Source: Thermodesulfovibrionia bacterium
Lineage (GTDB): Bacteria; Nitrospirota; Thermodesulfovibrionia; UBA6902
DNA: 46,266 nt
Reading direction: 5' to 3'
Assembly: GCA_947259645.1 (NCBI GenBank)
Contig: CAMYND010000021.1
Location: 1 to 46,266, forward strand
A program made the position numbers and the translations under genes. Under the pieces are notes generated by a model. The model was not told the origin of the DNA. It saw only the letters and a list, made by a program, of their open reading frames with translations, and did not search any database. Shown here one piece after another: positions 1 to 7,286 of this stretch (position 1 is the stretch's first letter; each line of letters starts with the position of its first letter).

Positions 1-264
1 CCATTTATTATAGGTGAGCTGGCATGTGGCAACATAAAAAACAGAAAAGAAATTATTTCACTTCTTCAGGCACTTCCTCAGACTCTGGTTGCAGAGAGTG
101 ACGAAATTCTGACATTTATTGAACATAAAAGACTTATGGGTGTAGGAATCGGACTTATTGATGTTCATTTGTTAGCGTCCGCATTATTGACAAACTTGCC
201 ACTATGGACAGCTGACAAGAGATTGCAAACAACTGCATCAAAATTCAATATTTTATATAAATAA
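1..264 (+). CDS. VapC-family PIN-domain toxin, 3' part
   Basis: The frame is open from the first base to the TAA at 262-264 and gives 87 residues, so the gene starts left of the window. The sequence contains the C-terminal half of a PIN domain: an FIIGELACG segment with the catalytic Glu, then GIGLIDVHLLASAL and LWTADKRL, which carry the two later acidic residues of the metal site. PIN-domain VapC proteins are RNases neutralised by a cognate VapB. The antitoxin would be expected just upstream. An attC follows immediately, so this is the gene of the first visible cassette. Confidence 0.85.
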   Translation, partial: PFIIGELACGNIKNRKEIISLLQALPQTLVAESDEILTFIEHKRLMGVGIGLIDVHLLASALLTNLPLWTADKRLQTTASKFNILYK

Positions 265-266
265 AA

Positions 267-397
267 AGATAACCAGGCATTGGTCTCGAATGCAAGCCAG
301 CGGCGCCCATTTTGAGAGCGGTATTTTATCATATTCACATCGTCCTGTTGCGTGTTATTATTCTCAAGGGCTTGCATCGGACAATTTCACGTTATCT
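267..397 (+). repeat. attC site 1
   Basis: R'' is AGATAAC (267-273) and R' is GTTATCT (391-397); they are exact reverse complements. The inner arms pair as TCGAATGCAAGCC with GGCTTGCATCGGA, leaving unpaired bases that give strand polarity as in VCR-type attC sites. Total length is 131 bp. The cassette junction is the G/TT step at 391/392. Confidence 0.9.
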
Positions 398-447
398 TCA
401 TAAAAAAATAGTATTCAAGCTCTATCATGCAATTAATCAAAATATGT

Positions 448-465
448 TATAATCTTACTAGTAAG
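448..465 (+). promoter_or_regulatory. Putative promoter -10 and operator of the AbrB-PIN cassette
   Basis: TATAAT at 448-453 is followed directly by the perfect 12-bp palindrome CTTACTAGTAAG at 454-465, 25 bp before the antitoxin ATG. A palindrome overlapping the start of transcription fits autoregulation by the AbrB-type antitoxin. No convincing -35 box was found. Confidence 0.5.
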
Positions 466-490
466 AATAATGCATAAATAGGAGAATAAA

Positions 491-754
491 ATGGGACCAT
501 TAGCTACAACAAAAATGTCTTCCAAAGGTCAAATTGTCATACCGGAGGATATTAGGAAACGGCTTGGATTAAAGCCCGGAGCACAATTTGTTGTGGTCGG
601 GCAAAATGATGTGGTCATATTAAAGACTATTTCACAGCCGTCTATGACTGAATTTGATCAGCTTATATCTGAGGCACGGAAACAAGCGAAGAAGGCAGGC
701 ATAAAAAAGTCAGATATTACATCAGCAATTCAGAAAGTACGAAGGAAAAAGTGA
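491..754 (+). CDS. AbrB/MazE-type antitoxin
   Basis: This 87-residue protein has an N-terminal SpoVT/AbrB swapped-hairpin domain, residues about 5-50, with the signature MSSKGQIVIPEDIRKRLGLKPG. The tail is basic and helical and is expected to bind the toxin. An AGGAG ribosome site lies 6 bases before the ATG. It overlaps the downstream PIN gene by 4 bases, so the pair is translationally coupled. The antitoxin should bind DNA to autoregulate the cassette and neutralise the PIN RNase. The toxin partner is assigned from adjacency. Confidence 0.85.
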   Translation: MGPLATTKMSSKGQIVIPEDIRKRLGLKPGAQFVVVGQNDVVILKTISQPSMTEFDQLISEARKQAKKAGIKKSDITSAIQKVRRKK

Positions 755-1167
755 AAATAATACTGGATACCAATGTCTTGATATCTGGGATTTTCTTTGG
801 TGGCTCTCCCTATCAAATTCTTGAGGCTTGGCGGAACAGAAAGCTTGATATTGTTTTATCAGAGGATATATTTACTGAATATCAAAGAGTTTCACTGGAA
901 TTGTCTAAACAGATTAAAGAAGTAGATATTTCAATGTTTCTGGATCTTCTCACCGTACACGCTATGTGGATTGATGCTCCGCAACTTCCTGTTTCTGTGT
1001 CAACTGACCCGGATGACGATAAGTTCCTTGCATATGCACTGGCGAGCAGATCAAAAATTGTTGTGAGTGGGGATAAACATCTGTTGGACGTATCAGGATA
1101 TAGAAGTATTGAGGTTGTAAAACCAGCTTTATTTATTGAACTGTATTTAATAAAGAAGAAAAGATAA
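751..1167 (+). CDS. PIN-domain toxin (COG1569-like)
   Basis: The 138-residue protein starts at a GTG that overlaps the antitoxin stop. The PIN-domain acidic residues are present: D6 in ILDTNVL, E43 in FTEY, D89/D90 in DPDDDKFLAYA and D108 in VSGDKHLL. This layout matches the COG1569 PIN family, predicted metal-dependent RNases. The TAA stop (1165-1167) lies inside the R'' core of the following attC, so coding and recombination sequence overlap. Function is inferred from the family and operon context. Confidence 0.85.
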   Translation: MKIILDTNVLISGIFFGGSPYQILEAWRNRKLDIVLSEDIFTEYQRVSLELSKQIKEVDISMFLDLLTVHAMWIDAPQLPVSVSTDPDDDKFLAYALASRSKIVVSGDKHLLDVSGYRSIEVVKPALFIELYLIKKKR

Positions 1168-1288
1168 CAATCGATTGGAGTGAATGCGAGATAGCAGAGG
1201 CCATTTTGATTTTTGATATTTTATGAGGTTCAAATCAGATTATGAGCTAGTTATTACGCTACATATCTTGCATCACTCACTCTTATGT
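1162..1288 (+). repeat. attC site 2
   Basis: R'' is AGATAAC (1162-1168). It is complementary to the R' at 391-397 that opens this cassette. The arms pair as GAGTGAATGCGAGATA with TATCTTGCATCACTC. The R' is degenerate, CTTATGT (1282-1288), with C in place of the first G. Its TTATGTG still matches the CACATAAC that ends the next cassette, which fixes the junction at 1282/1283. Confidence 0.85.
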
Positions 1289-1308
1289 GACCGGATAAAA
1301 AGGATAGA

Positions 1309-1539
1309 ATGAACGAACATTTTGACATAGGCTCGCTATTAGTTATTGTAGTTACGTTTATATTATTTACGGTAGCATTATTTACAAAAGGATTTACTCA
1401 TGATCTATTGTTAGAAGCGGGCATATTCCTGGTGTCTGTCAAATTAATTTTAATGGCATATAAAAGTAGTGTGGCAAATAAAGAAATAAAGAATGACTTG
1501 CAAGAAATAAAGAAAATATTAAAAAAGCACGTAGACTAA
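1309..1539 (+). CDS. Small membrane protein of an integron cassette
   Basis: I do not recognise this 76-residue protein. It has two hydrophobic segments, residues about 10-27 and 33-51, followed by a charged amphipathic tail rich in Lys, Glu and Ile (about 56-76), so it looks like a small two-helix membrane protein with a cytoplasmic coiled tail. AAGGAT upstream of the ATG is a plausible ribosome site. It is the only gene of its cassette. Such small membrane proteins are frequent among cassette genes of unknown role. Confidence 0.6.
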   Translation: MNEHFDIGSLLVIVVTFILFTVALFTKGFTHDLLLEAGIFLVSVKLILMAYKSSVANKEIKNDLQEIKKILKKHVD

Positions 1540-1543
1540 AAAC

Positions 1544-1677
1544 ACATAACAAATCGTTGGAGATTGAACGAGTACCAGCGGGAACCTTTTTTGCTCTTGA
1601 TGTTTTGAGGAGTGCAAATCAGTTTTCGGCACGTTATTGAGATTCATGGTACTCGATACTCAACTCGTGCGTTAGAA
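1544..1677 (+). repeat. attC site 3
   Basis: R'' is ACATAAC (1544-1550) and R' is GTTAGAA (1671-1677). The arms pair as TTGAACGAGTACC with GGTACTCGATACTCAA. The loop carries the ACCTTTTTTGCTCTTGATG and GCACGTTATTGA segments seen in related sites of this array. Length is 134 bp. Confidence 0.9.
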
Positions 1678-1700
1678 CCATAAAATAAAGACATTGCTTC

Positions 1701-1728
1701 ACACATTGAATTGTGTTATGTTATGTGT
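1701..1728 (+). promoter_or_regulatory. Putative operator of VapBC cassette
   Basis: Inverted repeat ACACAT (1701-1706) and ATGTGT (1723-1728) sits just before the strong AAAGGAGG ribosome site (1731-1738) of vapB. The placement resembles the TGTGTAT/ATACACA repeat upstream of the second VapBC cassette at 3336-3362, which suggests binding by the VapB-VapC complex. Confidence 0.4.
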
Positions 1729-1742
1729 AGAAAGGAGGCAAT

Positions 1743-1940
1743 ATGGCAACCAATTTAGCATTAGACGATAAACTTATTACTCAGGCTCAAAAGGTAGGGC
1801 GTCATAAGACCAAAAAAGAAGCTGTTACGGCTGCGCTGAAAGACTATATAGCACACAAGAAACAAATGGAACTAGTGGATTTATTTGGAACGATTGAATT
1901 TGACACCGACTATAACTACAAAAAAGCCAGGAAAAGATGA
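1743..1940 (+). CDS. vapB: VapB-type antitoxin
   Basis: This 65-residue protein begins MATNLALDDKLITQAQKVG and continues HKTKKEAVTAALKDYI, the beta strand plus two helices of the short ribbon-helix-helix DNA-binding domain of VapB antitoxins. The C-terminal acidic and aromatic stretch, about 42-60, should wrap the toxin. The AAAGGAGG site is optimally spaced before the ATG. The last codon overlaps the vapC start as ATGA. It should repress its own promoter and block the PIN RNase. Confidence 0.85.
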   Translation: MATNLALDDKLITQAQKVGRHKTKKEAVTAALKDYIAHKKQMELVDLFGTIEFDTDYNYKKARKR

Positions 1941-2332
1941 AAGTACTTGTTGATACGTGTATTTGGTCTAATGTTCTCAGGCATAAAAAAACAAACGCAG
2001 AATTATCTGAAAAATTAAAAGACTTGATCCAAGATGCAAGAGTAGTCATGATTGGTCCAATTCGCCAGGAACTCTTGTCCGGTATTTCTGACCCTACTCA
2101 ATTCAAAAACCTTAAAAACAAGTTATCTTCCTTTGAAGATCATTATCTGCTGACAGAGTATTTTGAGAAGGCAGCGGAATTCAGTAATATATGCAGGAAA
2201 AAGGGAGTACAGGGCTCGACAACCGATTTCTTGATCTGTGCTATTTCGAACTTACAAAAGCTTCAAATATTCACGGATGATAAGGATTTCATTAATTACA
2301 AAAAGCATCTACCAATACATTTATATAAGTAA
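1937..2332 (+). CDS. vapC: VapC PIN-domain RNase toxin
   Basis: This 131-residue protein is the usual length for VapC. The catalytic acidic residues are visible: D6 in VDTCIWSN, E45 in RQELLSG, D97 in STTDFLICA and D114/D115 in FTDDKDF. It is coupled to vapB by a 4-base overlap. VapC toxins cleave tRNA or rRNA when not bound by VapB; which RNA this one cuts cannot be seen. The stop is directly next to the R'' core of the following attC. Confidence 0.9.
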   Translation: MKVLVDTCIWSNVLRHKKTNAELSEKLKDLIQDARVVMIGPIRQELLSGISDPTQFKNLKNKLSSFEDHYLLTEYFEKAAEFSNICRKKGVQGSTTDFLICAISNLQKLQIFTDDKDFINYKKHLPIHLYK

Positions 2333-2333
2333 G

Positions 2334-2465
2334 TTCTAACCAGTCAGTGCAGATGAAATCGAACCAGCGGGGATGAATTTTGCTCTTGGCATTTCTTGAT
2401 GTTCAAATCGTCTTTTTGCATGTTATTATCCTGAAGGTTTCGATTCACTGACTTTCTCGTTGTCC
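2334..2465 (+). repeat. attC site 4
   Basis: R'' is TTCTAAC (2334-2340). With its flank it reads GTTCTAAC, the reverse complement of the GTTAGAAC that opens this cassette. R' is GTTGTCC (2459-2465). Inner arms pair as CAGTCAGTG with its counterpart before R', and GATGAAATCGAACC with GGTTTCGATTC. Length is 132 bp. Confidence 0.85.
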
Positions 2466-2485
2466 AACAAATTAAACTTGCGTAG

Positions 2486-2514
2486 TTGATACCACATATA
2501 GTATCATTTATAGT
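2486..2514 (+). promoter_or_regulatory. Promoter of PIN-RHH cassette, apparently leaderless
   Basis: TTGATA (2486-2491) and TATAGT (2509-2514) are separated by 17 bases. The toxin ATG begins 7 bases after the -10 box, at the expected transcription start, so the mRNA would have little or no leader. An inverted repeat GATAC (2488-2492) and GTATC (2501-2505) lies between the boxes and may be the operator. Confidence 0.6.
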
Positions 2515-2520
2515 ATAGGT

Positions 2521-2934
2521 ATGATTGAAATAATACTAGATACAAATGTACTCCATGCAGGCCTGTATTCATCAAAGGGAGCTTCTCACCAAATGCTGCG
2601 GTTAATCGAAAAAGGCAAGATTAAACCTGTTTTATCAACGGCATTACTATTTGAATATGAAGACGTATTGAAAAGAAATAAAAGAATATTAAAGTTAAAA
2701 GAAAGTGATATTGAGATTATCCTTGATAATTTATGTGCATTTAGCAAGCATCAGAAAATATACTTCTTATGGAGGCCGTACTTGCCTGACCCCAAAGACG
2801 ATCATGTTTTAGAGTTAGCAGTTGCATCCAAAATAAAGACAATTGTAACTCACAATATCAGGGATTTTAGAGAGATCAATAAATTTGGAGTGAGAGCAAT
2901 AACTCCGAAAATATTCTTGGAGGAAATAAAATGA
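2521..2934 (+). CDS. PIN-domain toxin (COG1569-like), toxin-first module
   Basis: This 137-residue PIN protein has D7 in ILDTNVLHAGL, E45 in LLFEYEDVL, D93/D94 in DPKDDHVLELA and D115 in NIRDF as the likely metal ligands. It precedes its antitoxin, the reverse of the usual VapBC order. It overlaps the antitoxin by 4 bases. No ribosome site is evident; the ATG lies at the predicted transcription start. RNase activity is inferred from the family. Confidence 0.85.
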   Translation: MIEIILDTNVLHAGLYSSKGASHQMLRLIEKGKIKPVLSTALLFEYEDVLKRNKRILKLKESDIEIILDNLCAFSKHQKIYFLWRPYLPDPKDDHVLELAVASKIKTIVTHNIRDFREINKFGVRAITPKIFLEEIK

Positions 2935-3167
2935 GTGCTTTAAGTTTAAGATTGCCTGATTCGATTCACAGGCACATTAAAGAGATTGCAAAAAAAGAGG
3001 GTGTCTCGATTAACCAGTTTATATCTTCAGCTGTTTCAGAAAAGATATCAGCCTTATTGACAGAGGACTACCTTAAAAGTAGAGCTAAGAAAGCAAGGAA
3101 GAAGGATTTGAAAAGCATTCTGGATAGGACTCCTGGTAGAGAACCGCTAGCTGGTGATGAATTATAA
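2931..3167 (+). CDS. Ribbon-helix-helix antitoxin
   Basis: This 78-residue protein opens with SLRLPDSIHRHIKEIAKKEG and VSINQFISSAVSEKI, a beta strand with two helices typical of Arc/CopG/HicB-C RHH domains and also seen in toxin-first PIN modules. The rest is a basic linker (about 48-66) and a Pro/Gly-rich tail that may contact the toxin. The ribosome site GGAGG lies inside the end of the toxin gene. It is expected to autoregulate the module from the palindrome in the promoter. Confidence 0.8.
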   Translation: MSALSLRLPDSIHRHIKEIAKKEGVSINQFISSAVSEKISALLTEDYLKSRAKKARKKDLKSILDRTPGREPLAGDEL

Positions 3168-3170
3168 AAT

Positions 3171-3304
3171 GGACAATAAGGCATTGGATCGAATGCGAGA
3201 CAGCAGGGACCTTTTGGGGAAGATTAGATTTTGAGTATTATAAATTAGTTTGAGGGCTCGAAAATACGCTTCATGTCTCGCATCGATGATCCTGGTCGTT
3301 AGAT
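3171..3304 (+). repeat. attC site 5
   Basis: R'' is GGACAAT (3171-3177); with its flank, TGGACAAT, it differs by one base from the reverse complement of the R' (GTTGTCCA) that opens the cassette. R' is GTTAGAT (3298-3304). Arms pair as ATCGAATGCGAGACA with TGTCTCGCATCGAT, leaving one unpaired A. Length is 134 bp. Confidence 0.85.
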
Positions 3305-3335
3305 TCAAAAAATAATTGTACGAGAAAACCCTGAA

Positions 3336-3362
3336 TGTGTATAATATGATTAAATATACACA
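3336..3362 (+). promoter_or_regulatory. Promoter and operator of second VapBC cassette
   Basis: TATAAT at 3340-3345 lies within an inverted repeat TGTGTAT (3336-3342) and ATACACA (3356-3362). The AGGAGG ribosome site follows at 3365-3370, with the vapB ATG at 3375. A repeat overlapping the -10 box suits autorepression by VapB-VapC. Confidence 0.55.
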
Positions 3363-3374
3363 TAGGAGGCAATA

Positions 3375-3569
3375 ATGAGAACAAATGTAGTCATAGACGA
3401 TGAACTTATGAAGGGGGCATTAAAAGTGTCCGGGCTCAAAACAAAAAAGGATGCTATTGAAGCTGGACTTAAGCTTTTGGTTAAATTTAAACAATTGTCA
3501 AAAATCAGAAAATATAGAGGAAAACTTAAATGGTCCGGTGATCTGGATGATATGCGGCTAGACAAATGA
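3375..3569 (+). CDS. vapB: VapB-type antitoxin
   Basis: This 64-residue protein begins MRTNVVIDDELMKGALKVSG and continues LKTKKDAIEAGLKLLV, the same fold pattern as the VapB at 1743-1940. The sequence differs enough that the two cassettes are not recent duplicates. The C-terminal WSGDLDDMRLD stretch matches the toxin-binding tail of this family. A consensus ribosome site precedes the ATG, and the stop overlaps vapC by 4 bases. Confidence 0.85.
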   Translation: MRTNVVIDDELMKGALKVSGLKTKKDAIEAGLKLLVKFKQLSKIRKYRGKLKWSGDLDDMRLDK

Positions 3570-3961
3570 TAGTTGTTGATTCATCCATCTGGATTGATTA
3601 TTTTAACGGAGCAGTAAGCAAAAAGACTGATTGGCTCGATGAAGCACTTGGAATTGAGCCGATTATAATGGGGGATATAATATTGGCTGAAGTACTCCAG
3701 GGCTTCCAAAACGATAAAGATTTTAGAACTGCGAAGAAGTTGCTCCTCGAATTCCCCTTTATGGATATGATTGGTCAGGAACTGGCTGTAAAAAGCGCGA
3801 TGAATTACAGAGCCCTTCGACAAAAAGGCATAACTATAAGAAAGAGAATAGATGTAATGATAGGAATATTCTGTATTCATAATAATTTTACTCTTTTGCA
3901 CAATGATAAAGACTTTGATCCCTTGGAAAAACATTTAAAACTTAAAGTAATGAAAATCTAA
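3566..3961 (+). CDS. vapC: VapC PIN-domain RNase toxin
   Basis: The 131-residue PIN protein carries D5 in VVDSSIWIDYF, E42 in ILAEVLQGF, D96 in RIDVMIGIFC and D114 in HNDKDFDP, the four-acid metal site. It forms a coupled operon with the preceding vapB. The stop overlaps the degenerate R'' core of the next attC. Confidence 0.9.
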   Translation: MIVVDSSIWIDYFNGAVSKKTDWLDEALGIEPIIMGDIILAEVLQGFQNDKDFRTAKKLLLEFPFMDMIGQELAVKSAMNYRALRQKGITIRKRIDVMIGIFCIHNNFTLLHNDKDFDPLEKHLKLKVMKI

Positions 3962-4085
3962 AAAACGGATGCATTCGAATGCAGACCAGCGGAGACCTTT
4001 TTTCAAGCAATAGCTTAAGAGTTTGCAAATTGTCATTTGGCTTTTCTCTGTGCTTCATGGTCTGCATCTATGATCCTGGTTAGAT
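3956..4085 (+). repeat. attC site 6
   Basis: R'' is ATCTAAA (3956-3962), close to the reverse complement of the GTTAGAT opening this cassette. R' is GTTAGAT (4079-4085). Arms pair as GATGCATTCGAATGCAGACC with GGTCTGCATC further in. Length is 130 bp. R'' is degenerate at its last base. Confidence 0.8.
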
Positions 4086-4172
4086 CTCTACTCTATCTAT
4101 GAGACGATTGATAATGTCGCGGAATTTACCAAAACATTTAATCTCACAAAGGCGATTAAAATTGGAGTCTGA

Positions 4173-4838
4173 ATGCGACAGCTCTTGATACATCAACGAT
4201 TGACCTTTATCCTGCAGGCGATTTTAGTTGTCGAGGCCATGATTGCTATCTGGGAACATCAGTGGCTTACGGCTGTGATCACCATTGGGATCATTGTATT
4301 GACACTTGTCCCGTTCTTCTTGGAAAAGTTCCTCCGCGTCTTTATTCATCCGGAATTTGTATTGCTTGCGATTGCGTTTGTCTTTGCTTCGCTATTCCTG
4401 GGTGAAATCCGTGGATACTACACCCGATTCTGGTGGTGGGATATACTTCTTCACTCTGGCTCTGGTTTTTTACTAGGGATTGTTGGCTTTCTATTGGTGC
4501 ATGTATTAAACGAAACAGAAGACATTGGCGTGCATATGAAGCCAGGCTTCGTTGCAATTTTTGCCTTCATGTTTGCAGTTGGGATAGGCACCCTTTGGGA
4601 AATCTTTGAATTTAGTATGGATAGTCTCTTTGGCATGGACATGCAAAAGGAAATGCGTGGTGATCCTTCTGGTTTGACCGACACAATGTGGGATCTAATT
4701 GTCGATATTCTAGGAGCGTTAGTAATCTCTATTCTTGGATATGGCTATGTCAAAACTGCCAAAAACGAATCATTTCTTGAGCGGTGGATTAAAGCATTTG
4801 TTGAAAGTAATCCACGGCTTTTCAAGCGTAACCAATAG
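4173..4838 (+). CDS. Multi-pass membrane protein of a cassette (YjdF/DUF2238-like)
   Basis: The 221-residue protein has about five hydrophobic segments (about 12-28, 33-50, 60-78, 92-110, 128-146) and a final one near 174-192. WWDILLHSGSGFLLG and GTLWEIFEFSMDSLFGMDMQ, followed by DTMWDLIVDILGALV, resemble the conserved acidic and aromatic pattern of the YjdF/DUF2238 family of integral membrane proteins, whose function is unknown. A GGAG site precedes the ATG. It is the single gene of its cassette, which ends in a short attC of a different type. Confidence 0.7.
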   Translation: MRQLLIHQRLTFILQAILVVEAMIAIWEHQWLTAVITIGIIVLTLVPFFLEKFLRVFIHPEFVLLAIAFVFASLFLGEIRGYYTRFWWWDILLHSGSGFLLGIVGFLLVHVLNETEDIGVHMKPGFVAIFAFMFAVGIGTLWEIFEFSMDSLFGMDMQKEMRGDPSGLTDTMWDLIVDILGALVISILGYGYVKTAKNESFLERWIKAFVESNPRLFKRNQ

Positions 4839-4868
4839 ATTTGCGATAAGGACAGAACGAATGATCAG

Positions 4869-4938
4869 AGCTAACAAGCCGCTCCAGCCTACAAAGCGTC
4901 GCGAGGCGTCACTTTGAGGCTCAGCTTAACCGTTATAA
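4869..4938 (+). repeat. attC site 7 (short type)
   Basis: At 70 bp this is a compact attC: R'' AGCTAAC (4869-4875), L'' AAGCCGCTCCAGCC, a central GCGTCGCGAGGCGTC region, GGCTCAGCTTAAC and R' GTTATAA (4932-4938). The layout is like short attC sites of proteobacterial mobile integrons and unlike the VCR-length neighbours, so this cassette probably came from a different source array. Confidence 0.85.
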
Positions 4939-4970
4939 ACAATAAAAAAATATTAGAAGGAGCAACATTA

Positions 4971-5033
4971 ATGCTACCATGTAAAATCATGGCTCAGTGG
5001 ATGTATATGTCGTTCAATCACCCCAAATCGTAG
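4971..5033 (+). pseudogene. Truncated start of an original cassette gene
   Basis: A GAAGGAG ribosome site followed 8 bases later by ATG opens a 20-codon frame (MLPCKIMAQWM...) that stops at 5031-5033, inside the 3' end of the reversed cytochrome gene. A good translation start at the usual place in a cassette, with almost no gene behind it, suggests the original cassette gene was cut off when the cytochrome segment arrived. This is inference; a real 20-residue peptide cannot be excluded. Confidence 0.35.
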
Positions 5034-7065
5034 AAGTCATAACATGTGGATATGACATTCCTGTGTTCAGCCATGCCTCGAGCATTGTCTTGCCTTCATT
5101 CGCCAGGAAAGGAACAGAGCCGTCGTTCGCCAGATACAGGAACTGGATGTACTCCCAGCTCGTAGACTGGTACAGGAGGTTTATCTTCGCAGATTTTGCG
5201 CCCGGAGGAGGGTTCAGGGTAATTTCGTCCTGATAATTATAGGCACCGCCCATTCCGGGGTTTCCGTACTGGTCTGAAGGGACTGGCAGGCAGTTTCTCT
5301 TCCTGCATTCATCGTAGCTCATGCCATAGGGGGGGATACGATTGTCACTGACAAGCACGTTATTGAGTACGAAATGGAAGGACGTTTTATGGGGTCCCGT
5401 CTCGCCCTTTGCCAGTTGGCCCATTGTCAGGACCGGGGCACCGGTGTAACGGTCGTATGCCAGTACCATGGGTTCATATTGAGCCTGATTAACGGTAATA
5501 AGCTTTGCTGCCCATTCCTTTGATATTCCCGGCTTGACCTCATAGATTTTGGTATTCTGATCGTAGAGATCAATGATCGACTCTACCTGAGCCATCTGTC
5601 CATCGGCCGGATTCCGGACCATGACCGGGTTTCCTTTGGCATCAACAAGCAATCCGTATGCTCCATCCTCCCTGATCAGATTATTCTTGGAGTCATACCA
5701 TTTGATATTGAGCCACATGCGCCGGCCTTCGGGATATCCGCTTATGAGTTTATGTCCCGTCAGATTTGTGACCTTAAGAAGATTGCCTTTTACTGCTAGA
5801 GAAGCGGCGCTTTCCAGCACTGCCCTGGCACGTGCTGCTCCCTCGGCCCATGACTCTACCTGAAAGTCTTTTAGTCCATCTGAAAACCTCAGTTTCCCCC
5901 TGGAATAAAGATACTGAAGCGCAGAAGGAATCCAGTAGCTGCCGCCCGTCATGTCATGGAGCGGGAGGTCTGTGTGCTCCGTTCCGATAATATTATTACC
6001 ACGTCCTATGACAGGAGACAGGTGACAACTCTGGCAGCTGAAATAGCGGGGAGTACCATCTGCATAATCGCCTCCCTTTCCGGCAAGCTGTGCAGAATCA
6101 TAAGCCCTCTGGATCGATCCAGCCTTAAGTTCAGCGGGAAGGGTTGAGTAATTGGATACCAGCGTTTGAGAGAGCAGCCCTGCTTTGTACTCACTGAATG
6201 TCCTCTCCACAATCCCGTATTTGTACGGAGGGTTGTTGAAAGCAGCCTTGGAATTAACCGGTGTCCCGGGAATGCCGCTGAATGTCCCGGTCTCCAGAGG
6301 AACCTGGGCTCCGTTATTGGGTGCCAGGTCGCCAACAACGGGATTGGAGACATCGTGGCATGTTCCGCAGAAGTCGACATCCCGGTGGAACCTGGACTTC
6401 TTTGCCGGATGGGCAGCATTAAATCCCCTCGCCGGACCATCCGGGACCGGGCTACCTTCATGGACAGTATAGATGCTTGTCGGATCATACGGACCCAGTC
6501 TCGCCACCTCTGCCGAAAGCGAAGCCATGCCGCTTCCATAGTAGCCTTCATTATCGTCGTTCGCTTTGAAGGGTGGATTCATCACCCCTTTATGTTCAGA
6601 GTCGTCGGGATTCGTCATCTTGTGACAGAACTCGCAGCTGACCCCATTGGTATCATCAATGCTGACAGCAGAGGCGTCTGTTGGAGTAGAGCGTCCATCA
6701 TACCATGCTCGAGGGAAATGGCAACGGATGCAGAGGTCTCCTGCTCCGTCAAAATCCTGCTCGGCAATAGCCATACTGGCCAGGAATAGCGGGTCACGTG
6801 ATGCCTGTGCCATCATGCCGCCGGACCATATTTTTACATGGCTTTCCGGTTTGCCGAACTCGTGGCAATTGTAACATGCCTTATTCAATGTTTCATTCTG
6901 GTAAGTCCCCGGAGCATCCTGCAGTGGTGGTATAAGTGCCGGTATCTCCATCTGCTGGGTGCCCGGCTGTTGCACTTCATTGGGTATAACAGTGGCTGCA
7001 TGGGTAAAAACCACCATTTCTCCAGATATGAGAAGAATTGCACATATCAAAAACACTCGATTCAT
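5014..7065 (-). CDS. Exported five-heme cytochrome c
   Basis: This 683-residue protein has a signal peptide (MNRVFLICAILLISGEMVVFTHA, split here as an N-terminal Arg, hydrophobic core and an AxA-like end). It has five CXXCH heme sites at residues about 64 (CYNCH), 112 (CIRCH), 144 (CEFCH), 233 (CGTCH) and 344 (CQSCH). The C-terminal half has no heme motif and looks like a beta-rich domain. It should be periplasmic or surface-bound and carry electrons; the partner is unknown. It lies between two attC sites but is read against the array. Its base composition is clearly more GC-rich than the cassettes, so it may be an insertion. Confidence 0.85.
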   Translation of the reverse strand: MNRVFLICAILLISGEMVVFTHAATVIPNEVQQPGTQQMEIPALIPPLQDAPGTYQNETLNKACYNCHEFGKPESHVKIWSGGMMAQASRDPLFLASMAIAEQDFDGAGDLCIRCHFPRAWYDGRSTPTDASAVSIDDTNGVSCEFCHKMTNPDDSEHKGVMNPPFKANDDNEGYYGSGMASLSAEVARLGPYDPTSIYTVHEGSPVPDGPARGFNAAHPAKKSRFHRDVDFCGTCHDVSNPVVGDLAPNNGAQVPLETGTFSGIPGTPVNSKAAFNNPPYKYGIVERTFSEYKAGLLSQTLVSNYSTLPAELKAGSIQRAYDSAQLAGKGGDYADGTPRYFSCQSCHLSPVIGRGNNIIGTEHTDLPLHDMTGGSYWIPSALQYLYSRGKLRFSDGLKDFQVESWAEGAARARAVLESAASLAVKGNLLKVTNLTGHKLISGYPEGRRMWLNIKWYDSKNNLIREDGAYGLLVDAKGNPVMVRNPADGQMAQVESIIDLYDQNTKIYEVKPGISKEWAAKLITVNQAQYEPMVLAYDRYTGAPVLTMGQLAKGETGPHKTSFHFVLNNVLVSDNRIPPYGMSYDECRKRNCLPVPSDQYGNPGMGGAYNYQDEITLNPPPGAKSAKINLLYQSTSWEYIQFLYLANDGSVPFLANEGKTMLEAWLNTGMSYPHVMTSTIWGD

Positions 7066-7147
7066 ATTTACTCCCGTTCAGATCAAAATTCTATGCCGAA
7101 CCTGCATATTCTCTATAATAATAGAACGGATGATGTTTAATATAGGT

Positions 7148-7279
7148 GTCACACCTTGACTTTGGTCTCGAATGCAAGCCAGCGAAGCTGATTTGGCATA
7201 CAATATTTTATTATTTTCAAGTTGGCTTCTTGCATGTTATTATTCTTCAGGGCTTGCATTGGACAATTTCACGTTAGGA
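7148..7279 (+). repeat. attC site 8
   Basis: The interior, TTGGTCTCGAATGCAAGCCAG through GGGCTTGCATTGGACAATTTCAC, split here by the loop, is nearly identical to attC site 1. R' is GTTAGGA (7273-7279). The R'' end is degenerate, about TGTCACA (7148-7154), and does not match the R' opening this interval. That fits a damaged left edge next to the reversed cytochrome. Confidence 0.8.
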
Positions 7280-7286
7280 GTTGGAC

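Noticed and set aside
6006-6551. Long antisense and shifted frames within the cytochrome gene
   Set aside because: They have no recognisable domains; the 683-residue frame has five heme motifs and a signal peptide.
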